Assembly: GCA_052116865.1 (NCBI GenBank)
Contig: JBQKKG010000005.1
Location: 1-64,000, forward strand
Reading direction: 5' to 3'
Length of the DNA stretch: 64,000 nt
From: CAUPWF01 sp963515125
GTDB taxonomy: Bacteria > Bacillota > Clostridia > Lachnospirales > Lachnospiraceae
The position numbers and the translations under genes are program-made. Shown here piece after piece: positions 6,081 to 14,562 of the stretch. Position 1 is the stretch's first letter. Each line of letters opens with the position of its first letter. The notes under the pieces were generated by a model that was not told the origin of the DNA, did no database searches, and saw nothing but the letters and a program-made list of their open reading frames with translations.

Positions 6081-7967
6081 ATGAATAAATGGAATAGAAA
6101 AATCAATCAGTTTTTGAAGAAGGTAACAGAACCTTTTACATTTACTGCAGGCGCATTGCTCCTGGTTGGATTTGTCAGTGAAAAGATATTTTCTTTTCAT
6201 ACGGGTATGGTGATATGCTACCTGATTGCGACCACATTGTGCGGACTTCCGATTTTTTATCGCGGCCTGTCAGGGCTGAGAATGAAGGCGGTTGGCATTG
6301 AGGTGCTAGTAACAATTGCAGTAATCGGCGCACTGGTAATCGGCGAATATAACGAGGCTGCTGTAGTTACGTTCCTATTTCAGTTTGGTACATTTTTGGA
6401 ACAGAGGACGTTGAAGAAGACAAGAGGTGCCATCAAAGCACTGACCCAGATGGCACCTACCACAGCATGGCGACTGGAACAACCAGATGCCGAGCCAGAA
6501 GAGGTGGATGCGGAGGAGATTGAGGAGCAGGACTTGCTACTGGTAAAAACCGGCGATAGAATCGCGGTGGACGGGATTATTGAAACCGGCGAAGGATATC
6601 TAGATGAGGCAAGCATCACAGGAGAGTCTACTCCCGTGCATAAAAAATCCGGTGACAGCCTGTATGCGGGAACAATTTTAGACAGTGGAACCATTCAGAT
6701 ACGTGCCACTAAGGTTGGTGAAGATACGACCTTTGCCAAAATCATTGCGCTGGTGGAGGAAGCGCAGGATGCCAAATCTCCAGTGGAACGTTTTATCGAC
6801 AAGTTTGCCAGATGGTACACCCCCTTTGTTGTGATTGTTGCCTTGTTGGTGTTTCTGTTTACCAGAAATCTGGATACTGCCATTAGCGTGCTGGTGCTTG
6901 CCTGTCCGGGTGCCCTTGTGATCGGTGCACCGGTTGCCAATGTGGCAGGCATCGGACAGGGTGCAAAACAACAGATTTTGTTAAAAGGCGGCGAAAGTGT
7001 TGCCAATTATGCGAAAACTGATGTGTTTGTGTTTGACAAAACGGGAACACTTACCATTGGTCACCCAGAAGTTATATCTGTCCATTCCTATTCGGATGAT
7101 CTAAGTGAAGCGCTGCATATTGCTGGAATTTTGGAAAAAAGCAGCGGACATCCTCTTGCCCAAGCAATTGTAAAATATGCAAAAGAGCAAGGTATCGAGC
7201 TGAGCGAATCCGTTATGGGACAGACCGTAAAGGGCATGGGAATGAAAGCCGAATGGAATGGGCATACCATTTTGGTCGGCAATGAAAAGCTAGTACGGGA
7301 AAAGCAGCTTTTCGGTCAAAATGGGACAGAATATCGCCAAATTCAAGAAGATATCAAGGATGTAAAGAACATGGGACAATCATTGGTACTGGTTTCCTAT
7401 AATGAAAAGCTGTTGCTTCTCATCGGAATTGCAGATGAGATACGGCCGGGCGCAAAAGAAATGCTGTCAGAACTCAAGAAAACAGGCGTGAAAAAAACAG
7501 TCATGCTGACAGGAGATAATGAACAGACGGCGGCAATCGTGGCGCAGAATTTAGGAATTGATGAAGTCCATGCTCAGCTTCTCCCCGAAGATAAGCTCCT
7601 TGAGATACAGAAACTTCAGGCGGATGGATATGTGGTTGCCTTTGTGGGTGATGGGGTAAATGACAGCCCGGCACTGGCAATGGCAGATACAGGAATCGCA
7701 GTTGGCAGTGGAACCGATGTGGCCATTGAAACCTCAGACGTCGTTCTGATGAAAGAAGGAGTATCGGATATTCCTGCATCGTTAGGACTGGCAAAAAGAA
7801 CCGTTGCAATCCTGTGGCAGAATATCGTGATTGCTGTAGGAACTGTGGTGTTGCTACTGATCGGTCTTCTGCTCGGTTACGTACATATGGGGATTGGAAT
7901 GTTTATCCATGAGGCAAGCATTTTAGTGGTGATTCTCAATGCAATGAGACTTTTAAGAAAAAATTGA
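6081..7967 (+). CDS. Heavy-metal P1B-type ATPase (CPG variant)
   Basis: A 628-residue metal-transporting P-type ATPase that would pump a transition metal across the membrane using ATP. In order: N-terminal helices, the actuator motif TGES (about residue 179), the membrane metal site ACPGALVIGAPVA (about 273), the phosphorylation motif DKTGTLT (about 319), the SGHPLA nucleotide-binding motif, and GDGVNDSPALA (about 522). The metal site is C-P-G rather than the usual C-P-C, so the ion is uncertain. It lacks the N-terminal HMA domain; a separate HMA protein follows at 8038. The start was chosen at the ATG seven bases behind GGAGG, inside the inverted repeat. Likely activated by the FNR-type regulator encoded downstream. 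Confidence 0.9.
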   Translation: MNKWNRKINQFLKKVTEPFTFTAGALLLVGFVSEKIFSFHTGMVICYLIATTLCGLPIFYRGLSGLRMKAVGIEVLVTIAVIGALVIGEYNEAAVVTFLFQFGTFLEQRTLKKTRGAIKALTQMAPTTAWRLEQPDAEPEEVDAEEIEEQDLLLVKTGDRIAVDGIIETGEGYLDEASITGESTPVHKKSGDSLYAGTILDSGTIQIRATKVGEDTTFAKIIALVEEAQDAKSPVERFIDKFARWYTPFVVIVALLVFLFTRNLDTAISVLVLACPGALVIGAPVANVAGIGQGAKQQILLKGGESVANYAKTDVFVFDKTGTLTIGHPEVISVHSYSDDLSEALHIAGILEKSSGHPLAQAIVKYAKEQGIELSESVMGQTVKGMGMKAEWNGHTILVGNEKLVREKQLFGQNGTEYRQIQEDIKDVKNMGQSLVLVSYNEKLLLLIGIADEIRPGAKEMLSELKKTGVKKTVMLTGDNEQTAAIVAQNLGIDEVHAQLLPEDKLLEIQKLQADGYVVAFVGDGVNDSPALAMADTGIAVGSGTDVAIETSDVVLMKEGVSDIPASLGLAKRTVAILWQNIVIAVGTVVLLLIGLLLGYVHMGIGMFIHEASILVVILNAMRLLRKN

Positions 7968-8005
7968 CGCAGATCAATTTATTTATTGTACGAAAGTGCT
8001 AAAAT
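7964..8005 (+). promoter_or_regulatory. FNR-like activator site plus -10 (promoter 3)
   Basis: TTGACGCAGATCAA (7964-7977) overlaps the ATPase stop codon. TAAAAT at 8000-8005 lies 29.5 bases from its centre, giving a start near 8012 at the class II spacing. It would drive the HMA, Ric-like and Crp/Fnr genes, implying autoregulation. Confidence 0.7.
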
Positions 8006-8037
8006 CAAAGTATCATAAAACAGGAGGCCAAGAGATT

Positions 8038-8253
8038 ATGAAAAAAGCAACATTGCAGATGGAAGAGTTGGTCTGCCCCATGTGTGCAACAAAGGTGGAA
8101 ACAGCCTTGAAAAATTTCGTTGGGGTAAGTTCCGTCATCATCCTCTTTAATGCCAGTAAGGCAAAGGTGGAGTATGATGAAACGGTAACAGAACCGGAAA
8201 AGTTCGCTGATGCAGTAAGAAGCATCGGATACGAAGTATTAAAAATTTCATAA
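8038..8253 (+). CDS. HMA-type metal-binding protein
   Basis: A 71-residue heavy-metal-associated domain (ferredoxin-like fold) that would carry a metal ion to or from the neighbouring P-type ATPase. The metal-binding pair is in LVCPMCATKVETAL, a C-P-M-C version of the usual M-x-C-x2-C loop. The remainder (VIILFNASKAKVEYDETV, FADAVRSIGYEV) fits the fold well. AGGAGG lies about ten bases before the chosen ATG. The gene follows the ATPase by 70 bases but has its own FNR-type promoter. The CPMC motif could bind Zn, Cu or Fe; sequence alone does not decide. Confidence 0.85.
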   Translation: MKKATLQMEELVCPMCATKVETALKNFVGVSSVIILFNASKAKVEYDETVTEPEKFADAVRSIGYEVLKIS

Positions 8254-8270
8254 GAAAGAGGGACAAACAA

Positions 8271-8555
8271 ATGACAATTCAGGAAATGCTTTCTACTGAA
8301 AAGCTTGCAATTCTTAACAAAATTCTGCCCGTAGTAATCCGTGTACACGGCTCCAACCATCCGGAGCTTGCAAAAGTCGGAGAAATCTATGCAAATCTCG
8401 CAAATGAAGAAAAAGCCAAGGATGAAATGCGGGCATTGATTTCTGAGATGAATGATGCAGCAAATGACTTCGTGGTTCCGGCTGATGCTTGCCCCACCTA
8501 TGCCAAAACCTATGCGTTGTTGTCTGAACTGAAAGATGCTATACTCAGCCTATAA
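8271..8555 (+). CDS. Ric-like (iron-sulfur repair) short protein
   Basis: A 94-residue helical protein resembling the short 'ric' form of iron-sulfur cluster repair di-iron proteins seen in Clostridia. ILPVVIRVHGSNHPELAKVGEIY carries the two histidines expected of one half of the YtfE/Ric iron site, and the tail NDFVVPADACPTYAKTYALL has the conserved V-P-x-D-x-C. Ric proteins restore iron-sulfur clusters damaged by NO or peroxide. The full YtfE partner is not in this gene, but hemerythrins are close by. It sits 17 bases behind the HMA gene and overlaps the leader of the Crp/Fnr gene, consistent with one operon. Confidence 0.7.
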   Translation: MTIQEMLSTEKLAILNKILPVVIRVHGSNHPELAKVGEIYANLANEEKAKDEMRALISEMNDAANDFVVPADACPTYAKTYALLSELKDAILSL

Positions 8556-8580
8556 GCAAAACGAAGGAAGGGAGTCCGCT

Positions 8581-9219
8581 ATGGCAAAACATGTATGTGC
8601 AGAACATGTTCCACTGTTCAACCATTTGGATCATGAAAGTCTTGAGATGATCAGTAGCATTATGCGTTATTGCGTGATGAAAAAAGGCGAAATCATAAGT
8701 GCACCTGGAAGGTCAGCAAATCTGTTCATATTAGCCAGAGGAAGAGTAAAGGTCTATCAGATCTCTTCAAAGGGAAAGGAACAGCTCTTAAGAATCATTG
8801 AACCAGGAAATGTTTTTGGAGAAAGTTCCATCTTTGACTCTAAAAACGAAAATAATTATTGTGAGGCATTGACGGACGTTGAAGTTTGCATGATTACCCA
8901 CCATGACTTTAAAGAGCTGCTGCTAAAATATCCTGAGATCAGCATCAAGCTGCTGGAGGAATATAGCAGCCGGTTAAAATCGGCAGAGCAGCAGACCACC
9001 AGAACTGCAAATGAGCAGGTTATTGACCGGCTTCGTTCCTATTTGGAGGACTTGAGTTTAGCTGCAGACAGTAAAACCTTTGTTATTCCTATGTCCATGA
9101 GAGAACTTTCCGATTTTCTCGCAACTTCGCCGGAAACTTTGTCCAGAAATATACGAAAGCTGGAATCGGATGGGACGATAAGGCGAAAGTGCAGAAATGT
9201 TACTTTGATGGATAAATAG
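8581..9219 (+). CDS. Crp/Fnr family transcription regulator
   Basis: A 212-residue regulator with an N-terminal cyclic-nucleotide-binding-like beta domain (PLFNHLDHESLEMI through VFGESSIF), a long dimer helix, and a C-terminal winged helix. The recognition helix SPETLSRNIRKLE has the E-T-x-S-R core of E. coli FNR, whose Glu and Arg read TTGAT half-sites. Cysteines near the N-terminus (KHVCAEH, MRYCVMKK) and at NYCEA and EVCMI could hold a cluster or haem, but the spacing is not that of E. coli FNR. The start at 8581 follows GAAGGAAGGGAG at good spacing. Three matching sites upstream of nearby genes make it the likely local activator of a nitrosative/metal stress regulon. Confidence 0.9.
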   Translation: MAKHVCAEHVPLFNHLDHESLEMISSIMRYCVMKKGEIISAPGRSANLFILARGRVKVYQISSKGKEQLLRIIEPGNVFGESSIFDSKNENNYCEALTDVEVCMITHHDFKELLLKYPEISIKLLEEYSSRLKSAEQQTTRTANEQVIDRLRSYLEDLSLAADSKTFVIPMSMRELSDFLATSPETLSRNIRKLESDGTIRRKCRNVTLMDK

Positions 9220-9329
9220 AGGTAACCGTTGGAAAGAAGCGAGATTAGTAAAAAACTTCGTTTTCTGAATTCAACTCTATTTAAAACGCAAATAAAAGTA
9301 ATTTAGTAAAACTAATAAGATTATTATTT

Positions 9330-9354
9330 CCAGAGCATTATGCTCTGGTTTTTT
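9330..9354 (+). terminator. Intrinsic terminator after Crp/Fnr gene
   Basis: CCAGAGCA and TGCTCTGG form a perfect 8-bp stem with a three-base loop, followed by a T-run. The 110 bases between the regulator stop and this hairpin show no gene. Confidence 0.9.
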
Positions 9355-9392
9355 GCTTTATAAAAGCATGGCCAGTAGTTGTCCATGTTTTA

Positions 9393-9680
9393 GATATCGT
9401 AAAGGAAACTTTAAAATTAAGGGAAGTATTAAAAGCAAAAGTCGTTAAAGCTGGTGGACAGATTGGAGAAACGAAAGGCAATAGTGGCTTCTTCAAGAAA
9501 TTATTCGGAATGGCATCAAGCGAAATCGTCATCCCTGATGCTGCGGTATGGTCAGCTGACAATGTGAGTGGGAGTGGGTTTGATGTAAAAGCTGAGCAAG
9601 TTGGAGTATTAGCAACTGACAATGAAGATGTAAGAAGCTTAAGAGAACTTATAGTATATGATGATCTCTCGGAATCCTGA
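9393..9680 (+). pseudogene. hcp: hcp (hybrid-cluster protein) internal fragment
   Basis: One frame reads ETLKLREVLKAKVVKAGGQ, then IPDAAVWSADN, then VGVLATDNEDVRSLRELIVY before diverging and stopping. The final segment is the hallmark of hybrid-cluster protein (hydroxylamine reductase) just before its L-K-G-x2-A-Y sequence. Neither the N-terminal cysteines nor the hybrid-cluster ligands are present, so this is a relic of about 95 codons. Hcp reduces NO or hydroxylamine and is usually controlled by Crp/Fnr-family HcpR or FNR, which fits the intact neighbour. The cluster has apparently lost its hcp gene here. Confidence 0.7.
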
Positions 9681-9808
9681 TTGATCATGCCAGCTCCGCT
9701 GGCAAAAGTACTTTGAAAAGTGAATATTATCCATGAAATAAAAAAATGAGTATGAGAAATAGACATAACTGTCGCTATGCCTTTAAATGGTGTATAATAA
9801 CCAAAGGA

Positions 9809-10315
9809 TTATGCCGTTTGTAGAATTAACTTTCTGAGGGCTGATTCATAGGGCAAATCCCAGGCATCTAGATGTTGAAGCATCAGGATGTGATAGAGGC
9901 GGCAGTACCACATCTTAGTTGAGCGGTGCCTGCCATTTTCTAATAAAAAGTCTAATTTCTCACGTTTGTTTGAACGTTCAGCAGAAGTTCTTGCATTAAA
10001 CTCAGTTTTCCATTCATCACTATCACGAGGTGGTATATTAAATAATCGTGGATTGTCTTTCATTGCTACATGCACCATTCTTCCATACTTGGATTCAGAA
10101 CATGGATTCTTGCAGGAACATCCGGTTTTTCTATTAGCAAGTTGGCACCTGAATTTAATACGATATTTCTTAGGTTCTATGCCATCATGATGAATACGAA
10201 GCCCTTCTCTGCATACAGGAACTCCATCTTTATCTATGGTAAAGTCGTTTTTGTAAGGCAGCTTGATTCCGCCTTTTCCATTTAAATCAATAAACGGAGT
10301 GATTCCAGCTCGCTT
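9809..10315 (-). pseudogene. DDE transposase C-terminal fragment
   Basis: The reverse strand is open for about 168 codons with no start at its beginning. Segments KRAGITPFIDLNGKG, VPVCREGLRIHHDG, a run of paired cysteines (RCQLANRKTGCSCKNPC), SKYGRMVHVAMKDNPRLF, and SDEWKTEFNARTSAERSNKR belong to the C-terminal half of a DDE transposase of the large IS1182-like/zinc-ribbon group. The final catalytic Glu region (RTSAERSNKREKLD) is present. The N-terminal half is missing. The 5' side is fused to the first codons of a different gene that begins at 10354 and overlaps the MobC stop. Confidence 0.65.
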
Positions 10316-10348
10316 ACCGGATTATACATAGCAAATTGAAATTGTAAT

Positions 10349-10717
10349 TCACTCATGAGAGCCGCCACCTTCCCAGAGATATTTAGCTCCATCAAGCATA
10401 TCGATGATAGCTTTTAGCATATTCGAATAATCTGTTTGAAGTGCTGAGATTTCCTCGGTAGTTGGTAATTCGGCTGCAGTACTATCAAGAAATGCAGTCT
10501 GCATTACAAGTAATTGTTGGTAAAGATTGTAAATGGTTTCCACAAGTGGATAAATAGTTTCTTTTTTACCGACAACACAGATGCGGTTGTAGATACAGGA
10601 ACGGACAAAGTAGTCTTTCTTCATCATACCGCTGGCAAGTATTCTTGCTTCAATTTGTTTTCTTTCAGCTTCAGATATTCTGAAACTTATGGTTGGATTT
10701 TTATGTTGATTGCTCAT
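10349..10717 (-). CDS. MobC-like plasmid mobilization protein
   Basis: A 122-residue protein with an N-terminal ribbon-helix-helix segment (ISFRISEAERKQIEARILAS) and the KKDYFVRSCIYNRI continuation seen in MobC/relaxosome accessory proteins. The C-terminal half is a helical region. Such proteins help the relaxase open DNA at oriT of mobilizable elements. The stop overlaps the ATG of a following gene (ATGA at 10351-10354) that encodes only about 20 residues (SELQFQFAMYNPVSELES) before it runs into transposase debris. AAAGGAG precedes the start. It is probably an orphan left from a mobilizable element. Confidence 0.7.
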   Translation of the reverse strand: MSNQHKNPTISFRISEAERKQIEARILASGMMKKDYFVRSCIYNRICVVGKKETIYPLVETIYNLYQQLLVMQTAFLDSTAAELPTTEEISALQTDYSNMLKAIIDMLDGAKYLWEGGGSHE

Positions 10718-11001
10718 AGCAAACTCCTTTCAAAATGTGGCGACATGTCGCCATAATTTTCTTGGTAGTAGCAATTATTTCAGTGACTCGAAAGCCACAA
10801 GGAACAACTGCCAAGTAGTAATAAAAAGTAGATTATATCAAGCCTTCAGATGATTTGGCCTGCTACTAAATTGCTACTAAAAGAATGAAAAAAGTTGCGA
10901 AAAGCGTAACATTTTAAAGAATAGGTGTACTAGAAACCGCTATTTATCAGCATTTGACCGTCCGTGATACTTTACTCGGGACGAGTTTGAATAAAAATTT
11001 T
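10718..11001. other. Intergenic stretch without a gene
   Basis: No supported reading frame on either strand. It contains a direct pair of CTACTAAA/GCTACTAAAA words near 10861, which might be recombinase-related but is too short to assign. It ends at a large hairpin. Confidence 0.5.
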
Positions 11002-11046
11002 GAGCCCGCAAAGCCTTGTAAAATAAAGGCTTGTGGGCTCTCTTTA
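11002..11046. terminator. Large hairpin, probable bidirectional terminator
   Basis: GAGCCCGCAAAGCCTT (11002-11017) pairs with AAGGCTTGTGGGCTC (11026-11040) with one G-U and one bulge. An A-rich side lies upstream and a T-rich side downstream, so it could stop transcripts from both directions, including the HNH gene read leftwards. Confidence 0.65.
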
Positions 11047-11079
11047 TGTCATTTGGTACTATTTTGGTCCTATGATAAG

Positions 11080-12411
11080 TTACTCACTCTTGTAGGATAT
11101 TAGAAGATTATTTATTAGTAAACTCTCTGCTGTATAAATTGTATTGTTAAGTTTTCTATTATACAGTCTTTGAAATATATTCAATGAATTATAATAGTAC
11201 TCATTTAAAGCATAAGGAATACAATCATTAATGAACCATTCATACGTATATAGTGCTGTCCATTTTATTGCATTATCAAAATCTTTCATTTTATCAGTTT
11301 CGCATGCCGTATATCCTGGTGACCAAATTACATCATAATAGCTGTATGCATCAACTAGATTGAGGCAAGCATATATATCGGCTCTCTTATTTGAAGTTAG
11401 ATTTCTATGTAAATAAAAAAATGTAAAAGAGTTTGTTAAATGAAAAATGTTATATTTATTATCGTTAGCTTGGTCATATTGATGATCTCTCATGAAATTT
11501 AAAAGTATTTGAAATACATCTTTTCTTATTGAAAATAATTTGTATGATTTTTCGTCTACTTTTTGAAAATCAGAAGCACCAAGAATATTGTTTATTGTTG
11601 AAATTTGTAAAGTGTATTCTTCAAATAATCTATCCGAAATTTTAGCCATTTGTTCTAAAGTTTCAAGTGATACATGTAATTTGATATTAGGAAGATTTAT
11701 TTCATATATGGGTAATGCGGCTAAATCTTCATAAAAGGTACACCATCTTCTATTGCCTGAATTAAGTTGAGTTTTATATCCCGTAAATAAATGATTTTTA
11801 ATATCATCTTCATTATAAGTAATGAAGATATCAGATTGGTATAATTCTTTGAAAGAGATTAGGCAGCTCATTTTATTTTCATATGTCGCTGGTAAAAAAG
11901 CATCTATTCGCACATTTCCTAAACCATAACTGAAGAATGATTGAAATATAGAATTTGTTATTTTAGCTTCACATGTTAATTCGGATTCATCATATTTCTT
12001 ACGATTTAATGGTGGTTGTTTGATATTGGTAAAATCATTAATTCCACGTTTTGTCCGGTCTATACGTTTTAGTATGTCAGGAACGTGTCTGGCAGCATAT
12101 TCATGGTAGAACCTAAAACTAGAAGCACTAAAAGAATAGTTTTTCTTCTTTTTGTTGCAATCAGAGCATGTCAAAATGTAATTTTCTATACAATTTTTTT
12201 CAAAAGATTTTTTTTTAAGTTCATTTATATATAATTTTAAATCGGGATCTTTTATGGTGGTTATTTTTTGTTCATCAATAGGTAAAATATGGTCAACCTC
12301 CATATGCCTAACTTAAAGAGCGATACCACAGTATACACATTTTTTTTTATAACTTTCCCACATGGCTCTACGTAAATATATATCACTTTTATCCACTGTA
12401 TTATAAAGCAT
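11080..12411 (-). pseudogene. HNH endonuclease-domain protein split by an in-frame TAA
   Basis: An ATG at 12409-12411 with AAAGGA upstream begins a frame encoding RRAMWESYKKKCVYCGIAL, then a TAA at 12313-12315. It continues in the same frame with VRHMEVDHILPIDEQ and ENYILTCSDCNKKKKN. Together these give a complete HNH motif: the first zinc pair C-x2-C, the E-V-D-H catalytic core, and N-x-I-L-T-C-x2-C-N. The remaining 300 residues are an unassigned, aromatic-rich region. If read through, the protein would be 443 residues. Such HNH proteins occur in restriction and phage-defence loci. The intact downstream frame of 407 codons suggests a recent stop or a sequence error. Confidence 0.65.
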
Positions 12412-12429
12412 AACTTATTCCTTTCACAT

Positions 12430-12978
12430 TTATTCTGGCCATCTTATCTTCCATTCAAAATAATCATTGGCACTAATGGTGCCATCTGCAAGTTCTTTTT
12501 TCTTTGTATTCCATTCCAACAAAAAATCATTTACCAATCCATATTCAAAAGTTAAAGCAACAGGAGCACCAGATGCCATGTACTCATTGTCATTGTATGT
12601 CATTTTGACATCGGCATCCTTTGCCACAGGTTTCATTTCATTAAGACGGATGAGATTTCCAGGAGCGGTGTATTCAGGGAAGTGTTTTCCACGTCCTTCG
12701 CCATCTGTGCAGGAAGAAAGACTTTCTTCTAGCCAGAAAAGTGCCTCGATGATATCTTCAGCGGCACCAAGGCTGTAATCATCCAGTGCCTTGTAGTTAC
12801 ATTGTAGCACGTCAGCTATTTTAAGCAACATATCCTGTTTGGGTACACGAGCTCCAGTTTCGTACTGCGCAATTCGCACCGACATGCTTTTTCCTTCAAA
12901 GCCAAGAGCTGCGCCGAATTCGTCCATGGTCATTTTTCGAAATACTCTTATTTTTTTGATTCGTTCACCAAGAGTCAT
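12430..12978 (-). CDS. XRE-family HTH regulator
   Basis: A 182-residue protein with an N-terminal helix-turn-helix (GERIKKIRVFRKMTMDEFG, then RIAQYETGARVPKQDML) and a C-terminal domain of about 110 residues whose partner or ligand is unknown. It resembles repressors that guard mobile elements in Clostridia. It is divergent from the promoter at 13080-13108, where a CTATAC-N6-GTATAG dyad lies, so it probably regulates that transcript and itself. GGAGG is ten bases upstream of the ATG. The adjacent HNH gene begins 18 bases after its stop. Confidence 0.85.
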   Translation of the reverse strand: MTLGERIKKIRVFRKMTMDEFGAALGFEGKSMSVRIAQYETGARVPKQDMLLKIADVLQCNYKALDDYSLGAAEDIIEALFWLEESLSSCTDGEGRGKHFPEYTAPGNLIRLNEMKPVAKDADVKMTYNDNEYMASGAPVALTFEYGLVNDFLLEWNTKKKELADGTISANDYFEWKIRWPE

Positions 12979-13079
12979 AAAGAACCTCCGTTCATATTCT
13001 AATCTTATTTGCTAAGAAAAGTATAACACATCAAAAATGAAATGAAAAGATTTCTATACAAAATAATTTAGAAAAATTA

Positions 13080-13144
13080 TTGACTTTCTAAACATATTAG
13101 TATAGTATATGTCCAAAGTAATAATCCTATACAGAATAGTATAG
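13080..13144 (+). promoter_or_regulatory. Promoter with CTATAC-N6-GTATAG operator
   Basis: TTGACT (13080-13085), a 17-base spacer and TAGTAT (13103-13108) form a good sigma-A promoter pointing right. A perfect 6+6 dyad CTATAC/GTATAG at 13127-13144 lies just after the expected start, a typical repressor position for the divergent XRE gene. The same dyad recurs at 33737-33754. Confidence 0.6.
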
Positions 13145-13264
13145 AAAACAAATTAAAAAGAAGGGAGATACAAACACAAGTAATTACAAGCAAATCGTAC
13201 ATTGCTACGAAAATAAATACTTCGCAGCAAACTTGAACCTTGACAATAAATGTTTTTAACAATC

Positions 13265-13312
13265 ATGAATGCACAGCAAATAAAGGCAGTAAAAATAGCT
13301 GCCCGCAGGAAG
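13265..13312 (+). pseudogene. Small ORF interrupted by the IS110 element (5' part)
   Basis: An ATG opens 16 codons, NAQQIKAVKIAARRK, up to the insertion boundary. On the far side of the element, bases 14753-14782 continue in frame as GQSEEKWWS and a TAA. Rejoined, they encode a 25-residue basic peptide. That both parts fit one frame is good evidence for exact insertion points. Its function is unknown; it lies under the XRE-controlled promoter. Confidence 0.5.
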
Positions 13313-13323
13313 AAATCTTTTAA

Positions 13324-14562
13324 TTAACTTCGTTGCGCTACAAGGTAACCTCGCTTTTCTAATTCATGGATATAACGGGATACTTGCTTTTGCTCACAGC
13401 TTTTGCGTCTGATCTCAAAGCAGGATTCGTCGAATAAAGTTCCCTGCTTTAACATGGTGTAGATAATTACAAGCAGTTTACGAGCAAGGGCGATGATTGC
13501 TTTTTTGGCTCCCTTCTTCTGCTTGATGCGCCAATACCAGGCGGAAAGGTAAGTGTTACGCTTTCCGGCAATGACCCATGCAATTTCACAGAGCATACTT
13601 TTGACATAAGGATTCCCCTTGGTAATGGAGGTGCTCTTGCGCTTTCCGGCGCTTTCGTTGTTTCCGGGACATAAACCAGCCCATGAACAAATGTGTTCAG
13701 CGGTTTTAAAACACTCCATATCCACTCCAATTTCAGCGATTAATGCACAGGAAGCTGTAGTGCCAATCCCGTAAATGCTATTCAACTGAGCTACTTGTGG
13801 CGTGAAGGGTTTCATTTCTTCCACAATTGCCGCTTCAATTTCAGAAGCATGTGTTCGCAAGGAATCATAGTGATCCATTAGCATCTTTAAGAATGCTTTC
13901 TGGTGGTCAGACAAAGTTCCGTTGACAGAAACCAGAATCTCTTTTATGCGGTTCCGGGTTTTGGTCTTTAAACAGGTATCCAATGCGGTTTCATCAATCT
14001 GTCCATGCTCTATGAGGTAAGAGATAATATTTCTGCCTGAGGCACCAAAAATATCAGAAATAAAAGAGGACAACCGGAAACCAGAACTTTGAAGGAATTT
14101 TTCCACACGGTTTTTCTGGGAAGTGATGTCACGGATAATGCTTTTGCGGTAGCGGTTTAGATGCCGGAATTCCCGAATGTTTTTGTCGGGTATAAAGCTG
14201 CCATTGAGCAGGCCGGCGCGCAGAAGCGTAGCAATCCATTCGGAATCTCGCATATCTGTCTTTTTGCCTGGGACATTCTTCATATGTCTGGCATTGACAA
14301 CAAGAAGGGTAATATCTCCCGAAAAAGTGTCTTCAAGGATTTCATAAATGGGCTGCCAGTAAATACCTGTACTTTCCATAGCAACATGATGGCAACCTGA
14401 TTGAACAATCCAGTTACGTAAAGCAACCATGTCAGGAATTAGGGTGGAAAACTCCATGATTTCAGCATTGGTCGGTTCACCAAGTGGTCCAGAGAGGATA
14501 CAGGCGACGATTTTGTCTTTATGGACATCAAGTCCGGCACAACGTTCCAGTAAATCTTTCAT
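13324..14562 (-). CDS. IS110-family DEDD transposase
   Basis: A 412-residue transposase. The N-terminal RuvC-like DEDD domain shows CAGLDVHKDKIVACI (first Asp), VAMESTGIYWQPIYEIL (Glu) and GKKTDMRDSEWIATLL (Asp pair). The C-terminal Tnp domain shows LNSIYGIGTTASCALIAEIG, the SWAGLCPGNNESAGKRKS segment containing the likely catalytic Ser, and KGNPYVKSMLCEIAW. The start was taken at the second ATG of ATGCTTATG, seven bases behind AAGGAG. Length and motifs are normal, so it may be active. The recombinase would act with a guide (bridge) RNA from the left end. Confidence 0.92.
   Translation of the reverse strand: MKDLLERCAGLDVHKDKIVACILSGPLGEPTNAEIMEFSTLIPDMVALRNWIVQSGCHHVAMESTGIYWQPIYEILEDTFSGDITLLVVNARHMKNVPGKKTDMRDSEWIATLLRAGLLNGSFIPDKNIREFRHLNRYRKSIIRDITSQKNRVEKFLQSSGFRLSSFISDIFGASGRNIISYLIEHGQIDETALDTCLKTKTRNRIKEILVSVNGTLSDHQKAFLKMLMDHYDSLRTHASEIEAAIVEEMKPFTPQVAQLNSIYGIGTTASCALIAEIGVDMECFKTAEHICSWAGLCPGNNESAGKRKSTSITKGNPYVKSMLCEIAWVIAGKRNTYLSAWYWRIKQKKGAKKAIIALARKLLVIIYTMLKQGTLFDESCFEIRRKSCEQKQVSRYIHELEKRGYLVAQRS

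Noticed and set aside
9338..9766. Long reverse-strand frame of 142 codons
   Set aside because: It is the complement of the hcp fragment, with no domain and no ribosome site.
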